64,000 nucleotides of DNA. It comes from Linanthus parryae (taxonomy: Eukaryota > Streptophyta > Magnoliopsida > Ericales > Polemoniaceae). Each line of letters opens with the position of its first letter. Within the stretch, counting starts at the first letter, position 1. This document shows, one piece after another, positions 32,954 through 44,569 of this stretch. A program made the position numbers and the translations under genes. The stretch lies in NCBI GenBank assembly GCA_023055425.1, contig JALGPY010000005.1, forward strand, positions 88,329,495 through 88,393,494. The letters are read 5' to 3'. Under the pieces are notes generated by a model. It did no database searches. It was not told where the DNA came from and saw nothing but the letters and a program-made list of their open reading frames with translations.

Positions 32954-35900
32954 CTAGAGCCAATCTGGCGCATCTCGTATTCCTATAGATCTGGCGTGCC
33001 CTTCATGCTTTCGCTGCGTAAGAGGTTTTGTGAGTGGATCTGAAAGATTGTCATCCGTTGGAATCTTGCACATCTTCACATCTCCTCGATCGATCATATC
33101 ACGAATAAGATGGAATCTCCTAAGTACATGCTTTGATTTCTGGTGTGATCTTTGTTCCTTGGCTTGTGCGATCGCCGTACAACTCTATGGGATCCATGAT
33201 GCTAGGGACCACACCGAGCTCAGTGATAAACTTCTTTATCCAAACTGCCTCTTTTGCTGTTTCCGCAGCAGCAATGTACTAAGCTTCTGCTGTAGAATCA
33301 GCAACTGTCCCTTGCTTGGAACTCTTCCAGCTCACAGCTCCTCCATTCAGGCAAAACACGTATCCAGACTGCGATCTGTAGTCATCTTTGTCGGTTTGGA
33401 AGCTCGCATCAGTGTAACCCATTACTCTTAGCTCTTCCTTACCTCCAAATATCAAGAACGCATTCTTAGTTCTTCTCAAGTACTTTAGGATGTTCTTGAC
33501 AGCAATCCAGTGACTCTCACCCGGATTGGACTGATATCTGCTCACCGTACTCAACGCGTATGACACGTCTGGTCTAGTACACAACATGGCGTACATGATG
33601 GATCCTATGGCTGAATCATAGGGTATCCTACTCATGCGGTCCTTCTCAATCTCATTGCAGGGATAGTCATTCCTAGAAAGAGTGACTCCATGCGACATGG
33701 GCAAGAATCCCTTCTTGGAATCTTGCATGTTGAACCTATTCAACACCTTGTCAATATATGTAGTTTGACTTAGGCCGAGCAGCCTTCTAGATCTATCCCT
33801 ATAGATCTTCATACCAAGTATAGAGGCTTCATCTCCTAAGTCCTTCATTGCAAAACACTTTCCTAGCCAATCTTTAACAGATTGCAAAATAGGAATGTCG
33901 TTGCCAATGATTAGTATGTCATCCACATACAAGACCAGAAGTACTATAAAGCTCCCACTAACCTTCTTGTAAACACAAGGCTAATCTTCGTTCTTGATGA
34001 AGCCAAACTCTTTGGCCGCGTCATAAAAACGTCGATTCCAACTCCTGGAAGCTTGCTTTAATCCATAAATAGATCTTTGCAGCTTACAGACTTTATTGGC
34101 ATTCTCTGGATCCTCAAAACCCTCCGGTTGTGTCATGTACACATCCTCGAGGAGGTTCCCATAAAGGAACGCTGTTTTGACATCCATCTGCGAAATCTCA
34201 TAGTCGTAGTACGCTGCAATAGCACGTAGGATTCGAATGGATTTAGTCATGGTGACTGGTGAAAAGGTCTCATCATAGTCAATACCATGAATTTGTCTAT
34301 ACCCTTTGGCTACTAATCGCCCCTTATAGGCAACTACCTTGCCATCCATGTCGGTCTTCTTCTTGAAGACCCATTTGCACCCTATGGGCCGAACCCCTTT
34401 TGTTGGTTCCACCAAAGTCCATACTTTGTTGGTGTACATGGAATCCATTTCGGATCTCATGGCTTCTAGCCACTTCTTAGAGTCAGGGCCTTTTATGGCT
34501 TCCCCGTAGGTTGCAGGCTCATCATCCATGAGTGGTACGTCATCGGGCTCAGTCACGAGAAGTCCATACCTCTCTGGCTCATGACGCACTATTCCTGATC
34601 TACGGAGTTCATGTGTTACCTGAACAGGTTCTTCTACAACTGCTTGCGGCTCCTGTTCATGTTCCATCATCGGTTCAGTGATTTGTGTTTCTTGAATTTC
34701 TTCAAGTTCTACAGCCCTCCCACTTGCTTCTTTAGAGACAAACTCTCTTTCTAGAAACACGCTGGTCCGAGCAACAAACACTTTGTTCTGGGTGGGATTG
34801 GAGAAGTAATATCCTTTAGTTTTCATTAGGATATCCCACAAATTTACACTTATCCGCTTTGGGCCCGAGCTTGTCTGTTTGTAAACGTTTTACATAGACA
34901 TCGCATTCCCAAATCCTCATAAACGACAATATGGGACGCTTCCCAGTCCATATCTCATATGGTGTCTTCATGACTGATTTAGATGGAACACGGTTAATGA
35001 TAAAAGCTGCCGTCATTAGAGCATGTCCCCAAAATGATATCAGATGATCTGTTTGAGACATCATAGATCGCACCATATCTAATAGTGTGCAATTCCTCCT
35101 CTTGGACACGCCATTCCATTGTGGCGTTCCGGGTGGAGTGAGATGGGATACTATCCCACACTCTCTAAGATAGTCATCAAACGCTTGGCTTAAGTATTCT
35201 CCTCCACGATCCGATCGTAGAGCCTTAATACTTTTACCAAGTTGCTTCTCTAATTCATTCTGGAATTCTTTGAACAATTCAAAGGATTCGTATTTGGCCT
35301 TCATAAGGTTTACAAATCCATATCTACTCAAATCACCAGTACATGTAAAGAAGTAGGTGTAACCACCTCTGGCAGACGTGGGAAACGGCTCGCATACATC
35401 GGTATGTATGAGTGCCAATAACTCACTAGTCCTCTCACCTTTCTTATTGAAAGGGGACTTTGTCATTTTTCTTAATAAACAAGGTTCACATGTCTCATAT
35501 GATTCCAAATCAAATGAGTCTAGAAGTCCATCCTTATGGAGTCTAGATATGCGTTTCTCATTTATATGGCCTAAATGACAATGCCATATATATGTAGGAT
35601 TTAAATCATTAGTTTTAATCCTTTTAGTATTTATGTTAAAGATTGGACTATTTAGATCTAGGATATACAATCCATTAGACAAATGCGCACTACAATAGTG
35701 CAAACTATCAAAATAAATGGAGCAACACTTGTCCTTTATTGAAATAGAAAAAACCCTTCTCGTCCAAACAAGAAACGAAAATAATGTTTCTGCTCATAGC
35801 AGGCACATAAAAGCAATTTTCTAATTCTAAAATAAGTCGAGAAGGCAAAGATAGCTCATAAACGCCTACTGCCAATGCAACAACTTTTTCTCCATTCTCG

Positions 35901-36877
35901 ACGCGCAAATCCATCTCCCCTTTAGCCAATCTTCTACTTCTTTTCAAATCCTTCACATTTCGACAAATGTGAGAACCAGATCCAGTATCCAATATCCAAT
36001 ACGAAGAAATAGAAATATTGACGTCTATAACATAAATACCTGGTGGTGGTGGAATCACTATTCCAAGCTTCTTATCCTCCAGATATTTAGGGCAATTCCT
36101 CCTCCAGTGACCCGGCTGGCTACAGTAGTGACATTCACCTTTAGCCACGCCTCCACTAGGCTTTAGGGATTCCTTGGATTTCGTAACTTTCTTGCGCTTT
36201 CCTTTGGAAGTAAAGGCAACTCCTTTGCCCTTCTTCCTATGCACCATCATTATGGCCTTGCCCTTGCCTTTGTCGACGCTCTGTTCCGCTGTCTTTAGCA
36301 TGTTCAACAAGTCCGGCAGAGTCTTACTGATCTCGTTCATATTATAGTTCATAATGAACTCATTATAACTGTCAGGCAACGATTGCAAGACAAGATCAGT
36401 TCCCAAATCTTGGCCAAGTGGGAATCCCAGTCTCTCAAGGTTCTCAATGTACCCGATCATTCGGAGTACGTGAGGCCCTCATGGAATCCCCTCTGCAAGA
36501 CTACTCTTGAATAATGCTTTAGACACCTCATAACGCTCATGCCTTGCCTGTTCCTGAAATAATTGTTTCAAGTGTATGATCATATCATACGCTTCCATAT
36601 TCTCGTGCTGCGTCTGAAGCTCAGGAGTCATGGTGCAAAGCATGAGGCAAGTCACGTCATTAGAATCATCAATATGTTTCTGACGTGACCTCACATCCGC
36701 TAGAACAGACTCATCTTGTGGTGGGGCTGGAATTGGAGTGTCCAAGACGTACAACTTCTTTTCTTGCTTAAGGGCAATCCTTAAGTTTCCGTACCAGTCA
36801 AGGAAATTCGTTCCAGACAGTTTATCCTTCTCAAAGACATATCGTAGGGATGAAGTCGATGCGTTGTTGTTTGCCAT
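32954..36877 (-). pseudogene. Copia-A gag-pol
   Basis: The gag start is the ATG at 36877 (MANNNAST). Domain order is typical copia: gag with LSGTNFLDWYGNLRIAL; a CCHC zinc knuckle (CHYCSQPGHWRRNC) at about 36100-36145; protease LDTGSGSHIC near 35960-35995; integrase with HCHLGH and CEPCL and a core (HTDVCEPF, LRSDRGGEY, GVSKRRN) at about 35590-35090; RT from 34490 (KWVFKKKTDMDG, MDVKTAFLYG, YVDDILIIGND near 33910-33932); and RNase H (SWKSSKQGTVADSTAEA). Stops or frameshifts lie at about 36479, 35708, 34830, 33979 and 33279. The frame ends with RDAPDWL and a stop at 32954-32956. The second integrase Cys pair and DDE are mostly kept. Confidence 0.92.
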
Positions 36878-38503
36878 TTGGAATTCCACAAAACGAGAAA
36901 TGTGCATTTTTAGTATTTTGAACAATTTAACTATATTCAACAATGGCTAGATCATCAAATATAGCTCCCACTATTTTTCTCGGATTAATAGCCCTCACCA
37001 TTAATGCGGAAAATATCATTATATTTCCTAGTGGGTCCAAGATCCCTTTTTCACTTCTTCTTGACCTTGCTTTGGCAAGTCGCCCAAGATAGATTATTTA
37101 GCTAGGAACCACTCCAATTGCATCCCTATGCAACTCTTGGTCCAATTATGTGAATAACTCTTTACTCTTTATCCCATGGATAACGCCTAATTGTTATGCC
37201 TCTAGGTTCATCAATCCAATTGAGTCTTACCCAGTTGCGTCCAACCTCTTGCTTCAACATACACACATTACTAGCTTGTGTCGTCCAGCACATCATGGTA
37301 AATTAAAATCGCCTTGCTTTGGCAAGCCCGAGTTTTAATAAACCTTGATCATGAAGGGTGTTTTGGCAAGAGAAGGCAAAACACAATATTTAATTGAGGA
37401 ATTTAATTTTCTTAACTTGTTTGGTTGATCTAATCAACATGATCTAATTATTTGGATTGGACAATCCACAATAAAAGACCATCCTTGTTTATTATTATCT
37501 TGTTAACGCTTTGCTAGTATCGCCATACATACAAAACTAAATAACAAGACATAAATAATAAACATCCACAAAATAAAAAAAATGTGGCATGGATATGGCC
37601 CTAGACTAAGATATTATCAATCCAATGATAATATCCAATTGCCCTAAAGTGACAAGCTCATCTCCATGTGCTCCACCATAGCCGCATGCCTAGGGGGTGT
37701 CTTCTTTGTCTTTTGGCTCCTTTGGTTCTCCGGTCTTCTTCTCCATGCTCTTGGCTATCATATAATATTTCTAATTCTAGCCTAACATCTAGAATAAATA
37801 AATAATAAAAGCCTCACATGTCGAGGAGAAAAGACAACTCGCATGCCGTAAAACTTAATTAATTATTACATTAATTTGATCAGTTCGCAGGCCGTAAACT
37901 AAACCACAAAGCAATAAACATCCACAACCTAGGCTATATCCATCCACCATGCAACAAAGCACATAATACAGTTAAAACCAATTTTTAACGCGCTTGTTCA
38001 ATTTTAATTGAATTGGGTAATTAGGGTTACAACGGTCTAAGGGGTCCAACCTAAGCCTAGGCCGAACCCCAAGGACCGCCGCCCGCCACTTGGGCCCGGC
38101 CGAAGGCCGGCCGCCCTATGCAACCCGCGGCCTTTGCTTGGCGCGCAAGGAAGGGGGCGGACGGCTAGGGTTTCGGCCCTAGCCTCCTTCCCTTCTTCCT
38201 TGTTGCCCAAGCATGGTTGTTTCCTTTATGGATGTTTTCATAAAATTGTTTCCATAATTAAAAATTCCTTTTTCAATATGTGCCCATGAACCCTAATATT
38301 TCAAGAACCCAATAATTCACATCCTATGTGATTAAACTCACCAATTCTGACATCCAATGTTAAATTAGATCTTGTTTATTGTTGAATCAAATTCAACTTT
38401 TCATCTACTATGCCAATTAATTTCAGTTTTCGCGTAATAATAACAATACAGTGTATAAACTGAAATCGTAACACATAAAATCATGTTATGCACTACGACC
38501 TGT
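36878..38503 (-). other. Copia-A untranslated leader
   Basis: A 1.6-kb leader between the primer-binding site and gag. No gene is seen. A GC-rich patch with nested palindromes of GGCC and GCCGGC type sits at about 38080-38160, unlike the AT-rich rest. The relative Copia-B has a similar patch at the same place. Confidence 0.7.
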
Positions 38504-38516
38504 GGCTCTGATACCA
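38504..38516 (-). other. Primer-binding site of Copia-A, initiator tRNA-Met
   Basis: TGGTATCAGAGCC on the minus strand, complementary to the 3' end of initiator tRNA-Met, next to the LTR edge at 38518. Confidence 0.92.
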
Positions 38517-38517
38517 C

Positions 38518-39949
38518 TGTTGGGTTTTGACGTAGGTAACGCAACGGAATAACAAAAGTTTAATCGTACTCAAAGCCCACCAAGGATCACAGGAAGAGAC
38601 ATCATAACATGATAAGGGACATAGTAATTGTGTACCTTTTGGTTTGAGAGATCACACGAAGAATGATGTCATCGTATCTACGGTTGATCCACATCTAGAG
38701 GTGAGATCTAGATTCTTCCTTCTCAAGTGCTAGCTTGGACCAGAGGAAGAGGGAAGAACGAATCAAGCAACGAGGCACAAAGGAGGGTTTCGGCCCTCAT
38801 CTTTGGAACCGACGGGAAGGGGGTGGACGGGCTTAGAGGCGGCGACCTCTAAGCTTTGTCTTGCTCTCTCTTTTTCTCTCCCCACTCTCTTGTGTTATGT
38901 CTAATAACATTAAGTGGGAAGGAAGCTAGTGCCTCTTTTATGTAGTCCAACAACTCCTTGTCAACTACATAAAGGTCCTTCCTAGTTCTACATGAACTTG
39001 GATTAGTCCCTTCCTTGCAAATTAGTCCTACTAAGTTTGCAAGGTGTTGCACAATGATCCTTCTGATTAATTAATCATATTAAGTAATCTCAAATCTAGT
39101 TCTACTCTATTTGAAGTGTGACCCCACAGGTTTCTACTTAGTTGGTAGTAACTTATTACTAACATGGAGCGGTGTCTAGCAACACATCCATGCCACCCAA
39201 CTAATAGAAATAGTCAGTGATCCCGACAAACCTCTTGTGCCCAATATATCATATTGCACTATCCCTTTGTCACCATATCCGAATTGGACACGAGACATAA
39301 ATAGTCACACTCGTATATCCAATCCATAGTTCCTCGATCCTGGGAATATGCTTATGCAGGCAGATAATACCAATATCTCCATATTGATTTATCTGAGTCT
39401 GTCCAGACATTCAATAACCCTCATCCCTCGTGTGGCCGTGGATATTTTCTCCCATTATGTGGGAGGGACAAATCCTCTCTACATCACTACGATCTCTAAG
39501 CTTGCTTCCTATCATGCCCGATAGCTATCTTTATGATTATCCAGTTACGGTGTAGCGTTTGATAACATCAAAGCACGATATTCCACAACTAGAGTATCTA
39601 GTGACTTCAAGTCTAAGGATTGCAATCATATTAGCACTACGAGAAGCGATTGTGACTTTAACATAATCTGATGTATCCTCCTCGTTGTGGGTCAATCCAG
39701 CATGCCATTACTCCTAATGCATACCCATGTGTTAGACTTGATATCTCCATATCAATCTACACACATACTAGTCTATATTTGATCGTCCTATTAATCAATA
39801 TAGTGGACTAGGGATATTTAAGATAAACAACACATTGCATCTTAGGACTTCATTATATTAAATATCACAATATATAATAAATGAATATTCTAGCCAATAA
39901 CAATTTTCAAACTAAATATTAGATTGCCTCTAGGGCATCTATTCCAACA
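38518..39949 (-). repeat. Copia-A 5' LTR (1432 bp)
   Basis: Partner of 31507-32939. Its TATA region is altered (the plus strand reads TTTTATGTAG near 38937 where the 3' LTR has TTTATATAG), so the 5' promoter is probably weakened. Confidence 0.94.
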
Positions 39950-39954
39950 AGACT

Positions 39955-40220
39955 AATTAAGTATGCTCATTTTCTAGCTCTCACTCACCCCATCTCAGCT
40001 GAGAAAGTGGCCAAGGAGTTCTTTGACAGTATTTATAAGCTCCATGGGTTGCCTAATACCTTGCTTACTAACCGGGACCCTATTTTCCTCAGTGTATTTT
40101 GGCAGAGTCTATTCAAACTTTTAGGCACTCAAATGGTTCACACAACATCATACCACCCCCAGACTGATGGACAGACTGAGAGGGTAAACCAATGCCTTGA
40201 GACCTATCTGAGGTGCATAA
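39955..40220 (+). pseudogene. Gypsy-3 integrase core, middle part
   Basis: Continues the integrase frame cut by Copia-A: YAHFLALTHPISAEKVAKEF, the second catalytic Asp in TNRDPIFLS (about 40068), and the Glu in QTERVNQCLETYL (about 40180). It stops at the solo LTR inserted at 40221. Confidence 0.88.
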
Positions 40221-40700
40221 TGTTGGGGAATTATTCTTCGAATTCCCGCCGCAACGGAAGCAAAAATACGCCACACGATCACACACTCAACACACGCCAT
40301 ATAGGAGAAGAAAAACGATAACACAAGAATTTAGCGTGGTTCGGCAAAACCGCCTACATCCACAGGAGGAGGAGAATATCACTATATCAATGAGGGAATA
40401 CATCGTAGGGGAGAGACAGCTCAATCCGCGGACCACGTCGACGCGGTACTCTCATCCTCATGGCCTACAACCATGAAACCCTAACCTCACACATCCGCTC
40501 AAAGATATCTCTCACCAATCTCTCTCAACTCAACTCATTAAGAAACAATAGCTAGCACCTCTATTTATACTAATATAGAGGAGGTGGAAAAGCCCACCAA
40601 GCCCTAGCCATCACCTCCTCAGAGATCACCTCATCAGAGGAAGTAATCAGACGCATCGGGTACACCGATTCGTCTTGCGGAATTCGAGACAAACCCAACA
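40221..40700 (+). mobile_element. 480-bp solo LTR in Gypsy-3
   Basis: Starts TGTTGGG and ends CCCAACA, flanked by CATAA (40216-40220) and CATGA (40701-40705), a 5-bp TSD with one change. Removing it rejoins the integrase frame. It holds a GTGGTTCGGC stretch (about 40337) common in plant copia LTRs and a TATTTATAC box at about 40562. No internal region is present, so it is a solo LTR left by LTR-LTR recombination, or a small non-autonomous element. The strand is not certain. Confidence 0.8.
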
Positions 40701-41403
40701 CATGAGTGGGGATCTACCTATGAAGTGGTTTAAGTGGCTAAGCCTAGCTGAATATTATAATACCAATTTTCACACTAGCTTAAAGGCCTCTCCTTTTCTG
40801 GCATTTTATGGCTACTCTCTTCCTCAGTTGAGTTTTCATCAACTCAACAACTCACCTGTGGCAGAAGTCAATAAGTTTGCCAAAGATAGACAGCACATGT
40901 TGTCATTGCTAAAGAACAATTTGGTAGAAGCTCAAGCTAAGATGAAATTGTATGCTGATAGGAAAATGACAGAAAGGAGTTTTGAGGTTGATAATTGGGT
41001 TTATCTGAAACTTCAACCTTACAAACAGTCTTCCATGCCTTTAACAAGGTCTCACAAGCTCACTCCCAAATATTATGGCCTTTTCCAGATCATAGAGAAG
41101 ATTGGAAATGCAGCTTACAAACTTCAGCTTCCTAGAAACTCTAAGATACATTTAGTTTTCCATGTATCTTTGCTCAAAAAGGAGGTGGGAGCTCAGGTAG
41201 CAATTTAACACACTTTGCCTTTTCAAGGGTTTGAAGGTCAGTTGTATATTGAACATGTGGCTATTCTGGACTCCAGGACTACTACCAGAGAAGGGAACTC
41301 TGTTCCACAGGTCCTAATCCAATGGGATAATACCCTTCCCCATCAAGCCACCTGGGAGGATCATGCTTGCCTTCAGCAGCATTTTCCTCCATTTTATCCA
41401 TGA
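40701..41403 (+). pseudogene. Gypsy-3 integrase C-terminus with chromodomain-like tail
   Basis: Reads SGDLPMKWFKWLSLAEYYNT, then a conserved GPF-type region (HKLTPKYYGLFQIIEKIG), HLVFHVSLLKK and, after an in-frame TAA at 41206-41208, a chromodomain-like end with VPQVLIQWDN and ATWED. The final stop is 41401-41403. The C-terminal part places the element with the chromoviruses. Confidence 0.86.
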
Positions 41404-41417
41404 GGTCATGGATTTTT

Positions 41418-41982
41418 GAAGAGGAAGGGAATGTCATGTTCTCTGTTTTATTTCCAGTTCCCGGCAGCCTTTTTCCGACCGTTTTACCAAATAATGAGCT
41501 CAGATGGCCAAATTTGGTCATCGCCGGTGAAGAATGAAGAGAAACGATGCCGTCCTACTAATGCTTAGTTGCTCGACGTCGTTTAAATTGTTTTAACCGT
41601 TAAATTAGTAGTAATAAGTGCTACGGAACCGTTTGATCATTATCGCAGCTGTTAATTCAGAGGGGCAATTCTGTTACGAGAAGAGCTGAGTTGGCCGGGT
41701 CATTTTAGTCTTTTTCGACCCTGTATACCACATATATGTATTGATCCTCTTGCAGAGAGAGAATTATGAATGATGATTTAGATTTCTTGCGATTTAGTTT
41801 TTCTCTTTCCATTTTCAATCGATTCCCTCTTATCTTGTTAGGGTGTTGAATTCACTCAATTCGGAGTTTGGATCCTTGTTTCTCTCGATTTCCTGATAGG
41901 AACAAGCACCGAATTGCCCTAATTTGGAATTGAAGGAGATTCAGTCGCCGGAAACCTCACCGGTTCAACTGATCTCTTGACA
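41418..41982 (+). repeat. Gypsy-3 polypurine tract and 3' LTR
   Basis: The tract GAAGAGGAAGGGAA (41418-41431) is followed by the LTR 41432-41982 (551 bp), from TGTCATGTT to CTTGACA. The TSD TATAC follows. It is the complete copy of the truncated 5' LTR. Confidence 0.92.
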
Positions 41983-41987
41983 TATAC

Positions 41988-42381
41988 TGATATACATACA
42001 TGAAGCATAATTTATTCTAGCATCGCTTTTTGATAGTTGCATTTTTTTAGTGTTCTTGTGTTCTATATAGCGAATCCCAGTAATAGTTCTGGAATCGTAC
42101 ATCTGTATCTGAATTCCAGAGAAATTTTGAATTAGTATGGTCTTGCTTGTTAAACTTATTGGCATTTTTGGATGAGCGAATGACAGATTATTGGGCTTTT
42201 TGAATCATGACACGCATCAATCACAAGAGATATTCTGAAACAATTGTAGAATCAAGATTTATTTATTCTTGGGAAATGCAGAAACATAAATCAACTAAAA
42301 GAAATGCACGGAGACAAAAGATAATAAACTCAAAATCACACGGGGGAGCGAGACTGACATGGTTTGGAGAAACTTTCCAGA
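41988..42381. other. Region 3' of the P450 gene
   Basis: Unique-looking AT-rich DNA between Gypsy-3 and the P450 stop codon. It should hold the P450 3' UTR on the minus strand. No other gene is seen. Confidence 0.5.
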
Positions 42382-44416
42382 TTAAGAAGAAAGGCCAGCT
42401 GGTGAACATGGAACCACGTACAAGTGATTCTTCCTTCTAGCAGTTGCAGCATTGTTCTCGTCCATGTCTAGATCTTCAAAATTCATGCCGTTAGGGAGTT
42501 TCCAGTCAAAGTGGTACAGTAACTTAGCCAATCCAAGTTCAACCACAGATACACCAAAAGATATCCCTGGGCATATCCTCCTTCCAGCCCCAAATGGAAT
42601 ATACTCAAAGTTTGATCCAATAAAGTTAATGGGATTGTTCTCAAATCTTTCTGGTATGAAACTCTCTGCATCATCCCCCCAAGATTCAGGGTCTCTACCA
42701 AGAGCCCAATCATTAACAATAACTTTGCTTTTCAAGGGTATCTTATATCCACCAATCTCACATTCCTCTCTACACTCTCTAGGAAGGAGTAGGGGAGATG
42801 CAGGATGTAGTCTGAGTGTTTCTTTTATAACAAGCTTTAGGTAACTTAACTTTTCTATGTCAGCCTCGTAGATGGTCTTGTTTTTATCCCCAACTTGTCT
42901 CACCTCAGCTTGCGCTTTCTGCATCACCCTCGGGTTTTTCATCATTTCAGAGAAGGCCCATTCCATGGTAGTTGAACTACTTTCACTGCCGGCAACAAAC
43001 ATTTGCTGTGGAAGGCCAAAACGAAAATTCCAAATCAATGAACGTGCAACATTTAGAACAAGAGAAACAAAAAAATATCAAAGACTTTTGACAAAAACCC
43101 CCTACAGTATCGTCTCGCTGACACCTAGCTACTAGCAGTATTGATTTTGCCAGAAAACCCCTGCAGTTTCACTTTTACCGACATCGCGCACCATTTTACT
43201 AAATCTGCTGATAGCTAAGTGTCTGTAAAAGTAAAATTGCAAGGGGAAGGGGGGGGGGGGGGGGGTTCTATTTAAAAAATAGTCTTGATGTTTTTTTTTG
43301 AAATTGAAATTGTCTTGATGTTGGTAAAAGTGAAACGGACAAAATCAATACTGCTAGTAATTAAGTGTTAGTGAGACGACGTTGCAGGGGTTTTTATGTC
43401 AAAAGTCCCAAAATATCAAAAGAGTATGGTCCAGGTTGTTAGATTTTTCTCACAAATATGATGGCTTTGATGCTGATGTCTTTTATTGGAAACTCAAGAC
43501 CTCCGTCATGCTGTAACCGGACAAGAACATCAAGTAGAGTTTCTTCTTCTTCTTCCTCCAATGATGATGATGATGATGGTGATGGAGGTTTGCTGGTCTT
43601 TTGGGTGTTCAGCAACCTGTGCTGTTGTTGACGCTCGTAGATGACTTTATCTAAAACATCATCCACTCTCTTCTGCATCATAACTAATTTGCGCTTGGTT
43701 CCATTAATAACACTTAGGAACTTAAGCGAGGGAAAGACATCAGCCAACATGACTGCTCCCAGAAAATCTAATTGCACCCTTACCAGATCCATCAATTCTT
43801 CCCGTCCATGGAATAAATTTCCTATTGATGCTCTACAAGTTACGTTGTTTGCTAATGAATACACTTTCTCGGTTAAATTAATCGAACATCCTTTCGATGC
43901 AGACAATTTAACTGTTTTAATAAAATCTGACACCTCTTCTTCACGTATGGAACGAAATTGACTGACCTTTTTATTACTCAAGAGCTCTGATGTGACGATT
44001 TTACGCATCTGTCTCCAATAGCCAGTGTATGGAGCCAAAGCTATGTCGTTCTTGTTGTAGAACACATACTCACCTGCATAGAAATCAGGCCTATCTGCAA
44101 GGGCAACATCATGTGTGGTCATTACCTCTTTTGCTAGCCGAGGTGATGATATGATGATGGTGGAAACTTCACCAAGCTTTAGGTGCATTATTGGTCCGTG
44201 CTCTCTTGATAAGTTCCGAAAGGCACACCATGGGAGTGAACCGACTAGCTGGTGCAGGTTTCCGATTATCGGTAGCTTCCGAGGACCGGGGGGTAGAATT
44301 GGTGGATCTCCATTCTGATTTTTTTGTTCTGAAAATCCTTTCTTAGTCAACAAAGTGAAGAAGAAAAACAAGAAAACCGCAGTCACGGCGACCAAAGGGA
44401 GGAAGGAGGACTCCAT
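42382..44416 (-). CDS. Cytochrome P450, A-type (CYP71-like), two exons
   Basis: Predicted haem-thiolate monooxygenase of the plant secondary metabolism clan, anchored in the ER membrane. Exon 1 is 44416-43454 (321 codons); the intron 43453-43006 has GT-AG borders; exon 2 is 43005-42382 including the stop. This gives about 528 residues, somewhat longer than the usual 500. An N-terminal hydrophobic anchor ([14 protein letters not shown]) is followed by the Pro hinge [16 protein letters not shown], the C-helix WRQMRK, the I-helix [16 protein letters not shown] (Glu where Asp is usual), the ExxR motif KETLR, FIPERF, and the haem-binding [11 protein letters not shown] Ser- and Glu-rich insert ([14 protein letters not shown]) before the I-helix explains the extra length. 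The intron is at the position typical of A-type P450s. The frame is intact and substrate unknown. Confidence 0.93.
43081..43409. mobile_element. Foldback MITE in the P450 intron
   Basis: The left end (AAGACTTTTGACAAAAACCC) and the reverse complement of the right end (GGGACTTTTGACATAAAAACC) match. The inverted similarity continues about 90 bp inward, including CTACTAGCAGTATTGATTTTG. It is flanked by the 9-bp direct repeat AAAATATCA at 43072-43080 and 43410-43418. Long terminal inverted repeats with a 9-bp TSD suggest a Mutator-like non-autonomous element. A run of about 17 G lies in its centre at 43250-43266. Confidence 0.75.
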
Positions 44417-44477
44417 CTCAAAGTATGTTTTGATGACAAGTGAGAACGACTGGTTCCATTGGCACTACCACATGTCT

Positions 44478-44486
44478 CCTTTTAAA
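44478..44486 (-). promoter_or_regulatory. TATA-like box of the P450 gene
   Basis: CTTTAAAAGG on the minus strand, about 62 bp upstream of the ATG at 44416. This is a plausible core promoter with a short 5' UTR. Confidence 0.5.
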
Positions 44487-44569
44487 GCCTTTCATCGCCG
44501 CCTAATTTGTATTTCAAGCTGGTTTCAACACCTTGTTTTTATTTAATTGTACGTTTTCGGAAAAAAATG

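Larger units (their letters stand above)
31507..39949 (-). mobile_element. Ty1/copia retrotransposon (Copia-A), nested in Gypsy-3
   Basis: Minus-strand copia element with LTRs at 31507-32939 and 38518-39949. The TSD is AGACT at 39950-39954 and ATACT at 31502-31506. The surrounding integrase frame shows AGACT is the original and the left copy has one substitution. It inserted between the first and second catalytic Asp of the Gypsy-3 integrase. Gag-pol is complete in domain order but broken by stops. Confidence 0.95.
30435..41982 (+). mobile_element. Chromovirus-like Ty3/gypsy element (Gypsy-3), internally deleted and split
   Basis: Plus-strand element with LTR ends at 30435 and 41982 and an exact TSD TATAC at 30430-30434 and 41983-41987. 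The 5' LTR is cut at about 30832 and joined straight to RNase H sequence, so the rest of that LTR, gag, protease and RT are deleted. The remaining pol is split twice by later insertions: Copia-A (31507-39949) and a solo LTR (40221-40700). Confidence 0.92.

Noticed and set aside
42452..43961. Plus-strand frames across the P450
   Set aside because: They lie opposite the well-supported P450 exons and lack any domain.
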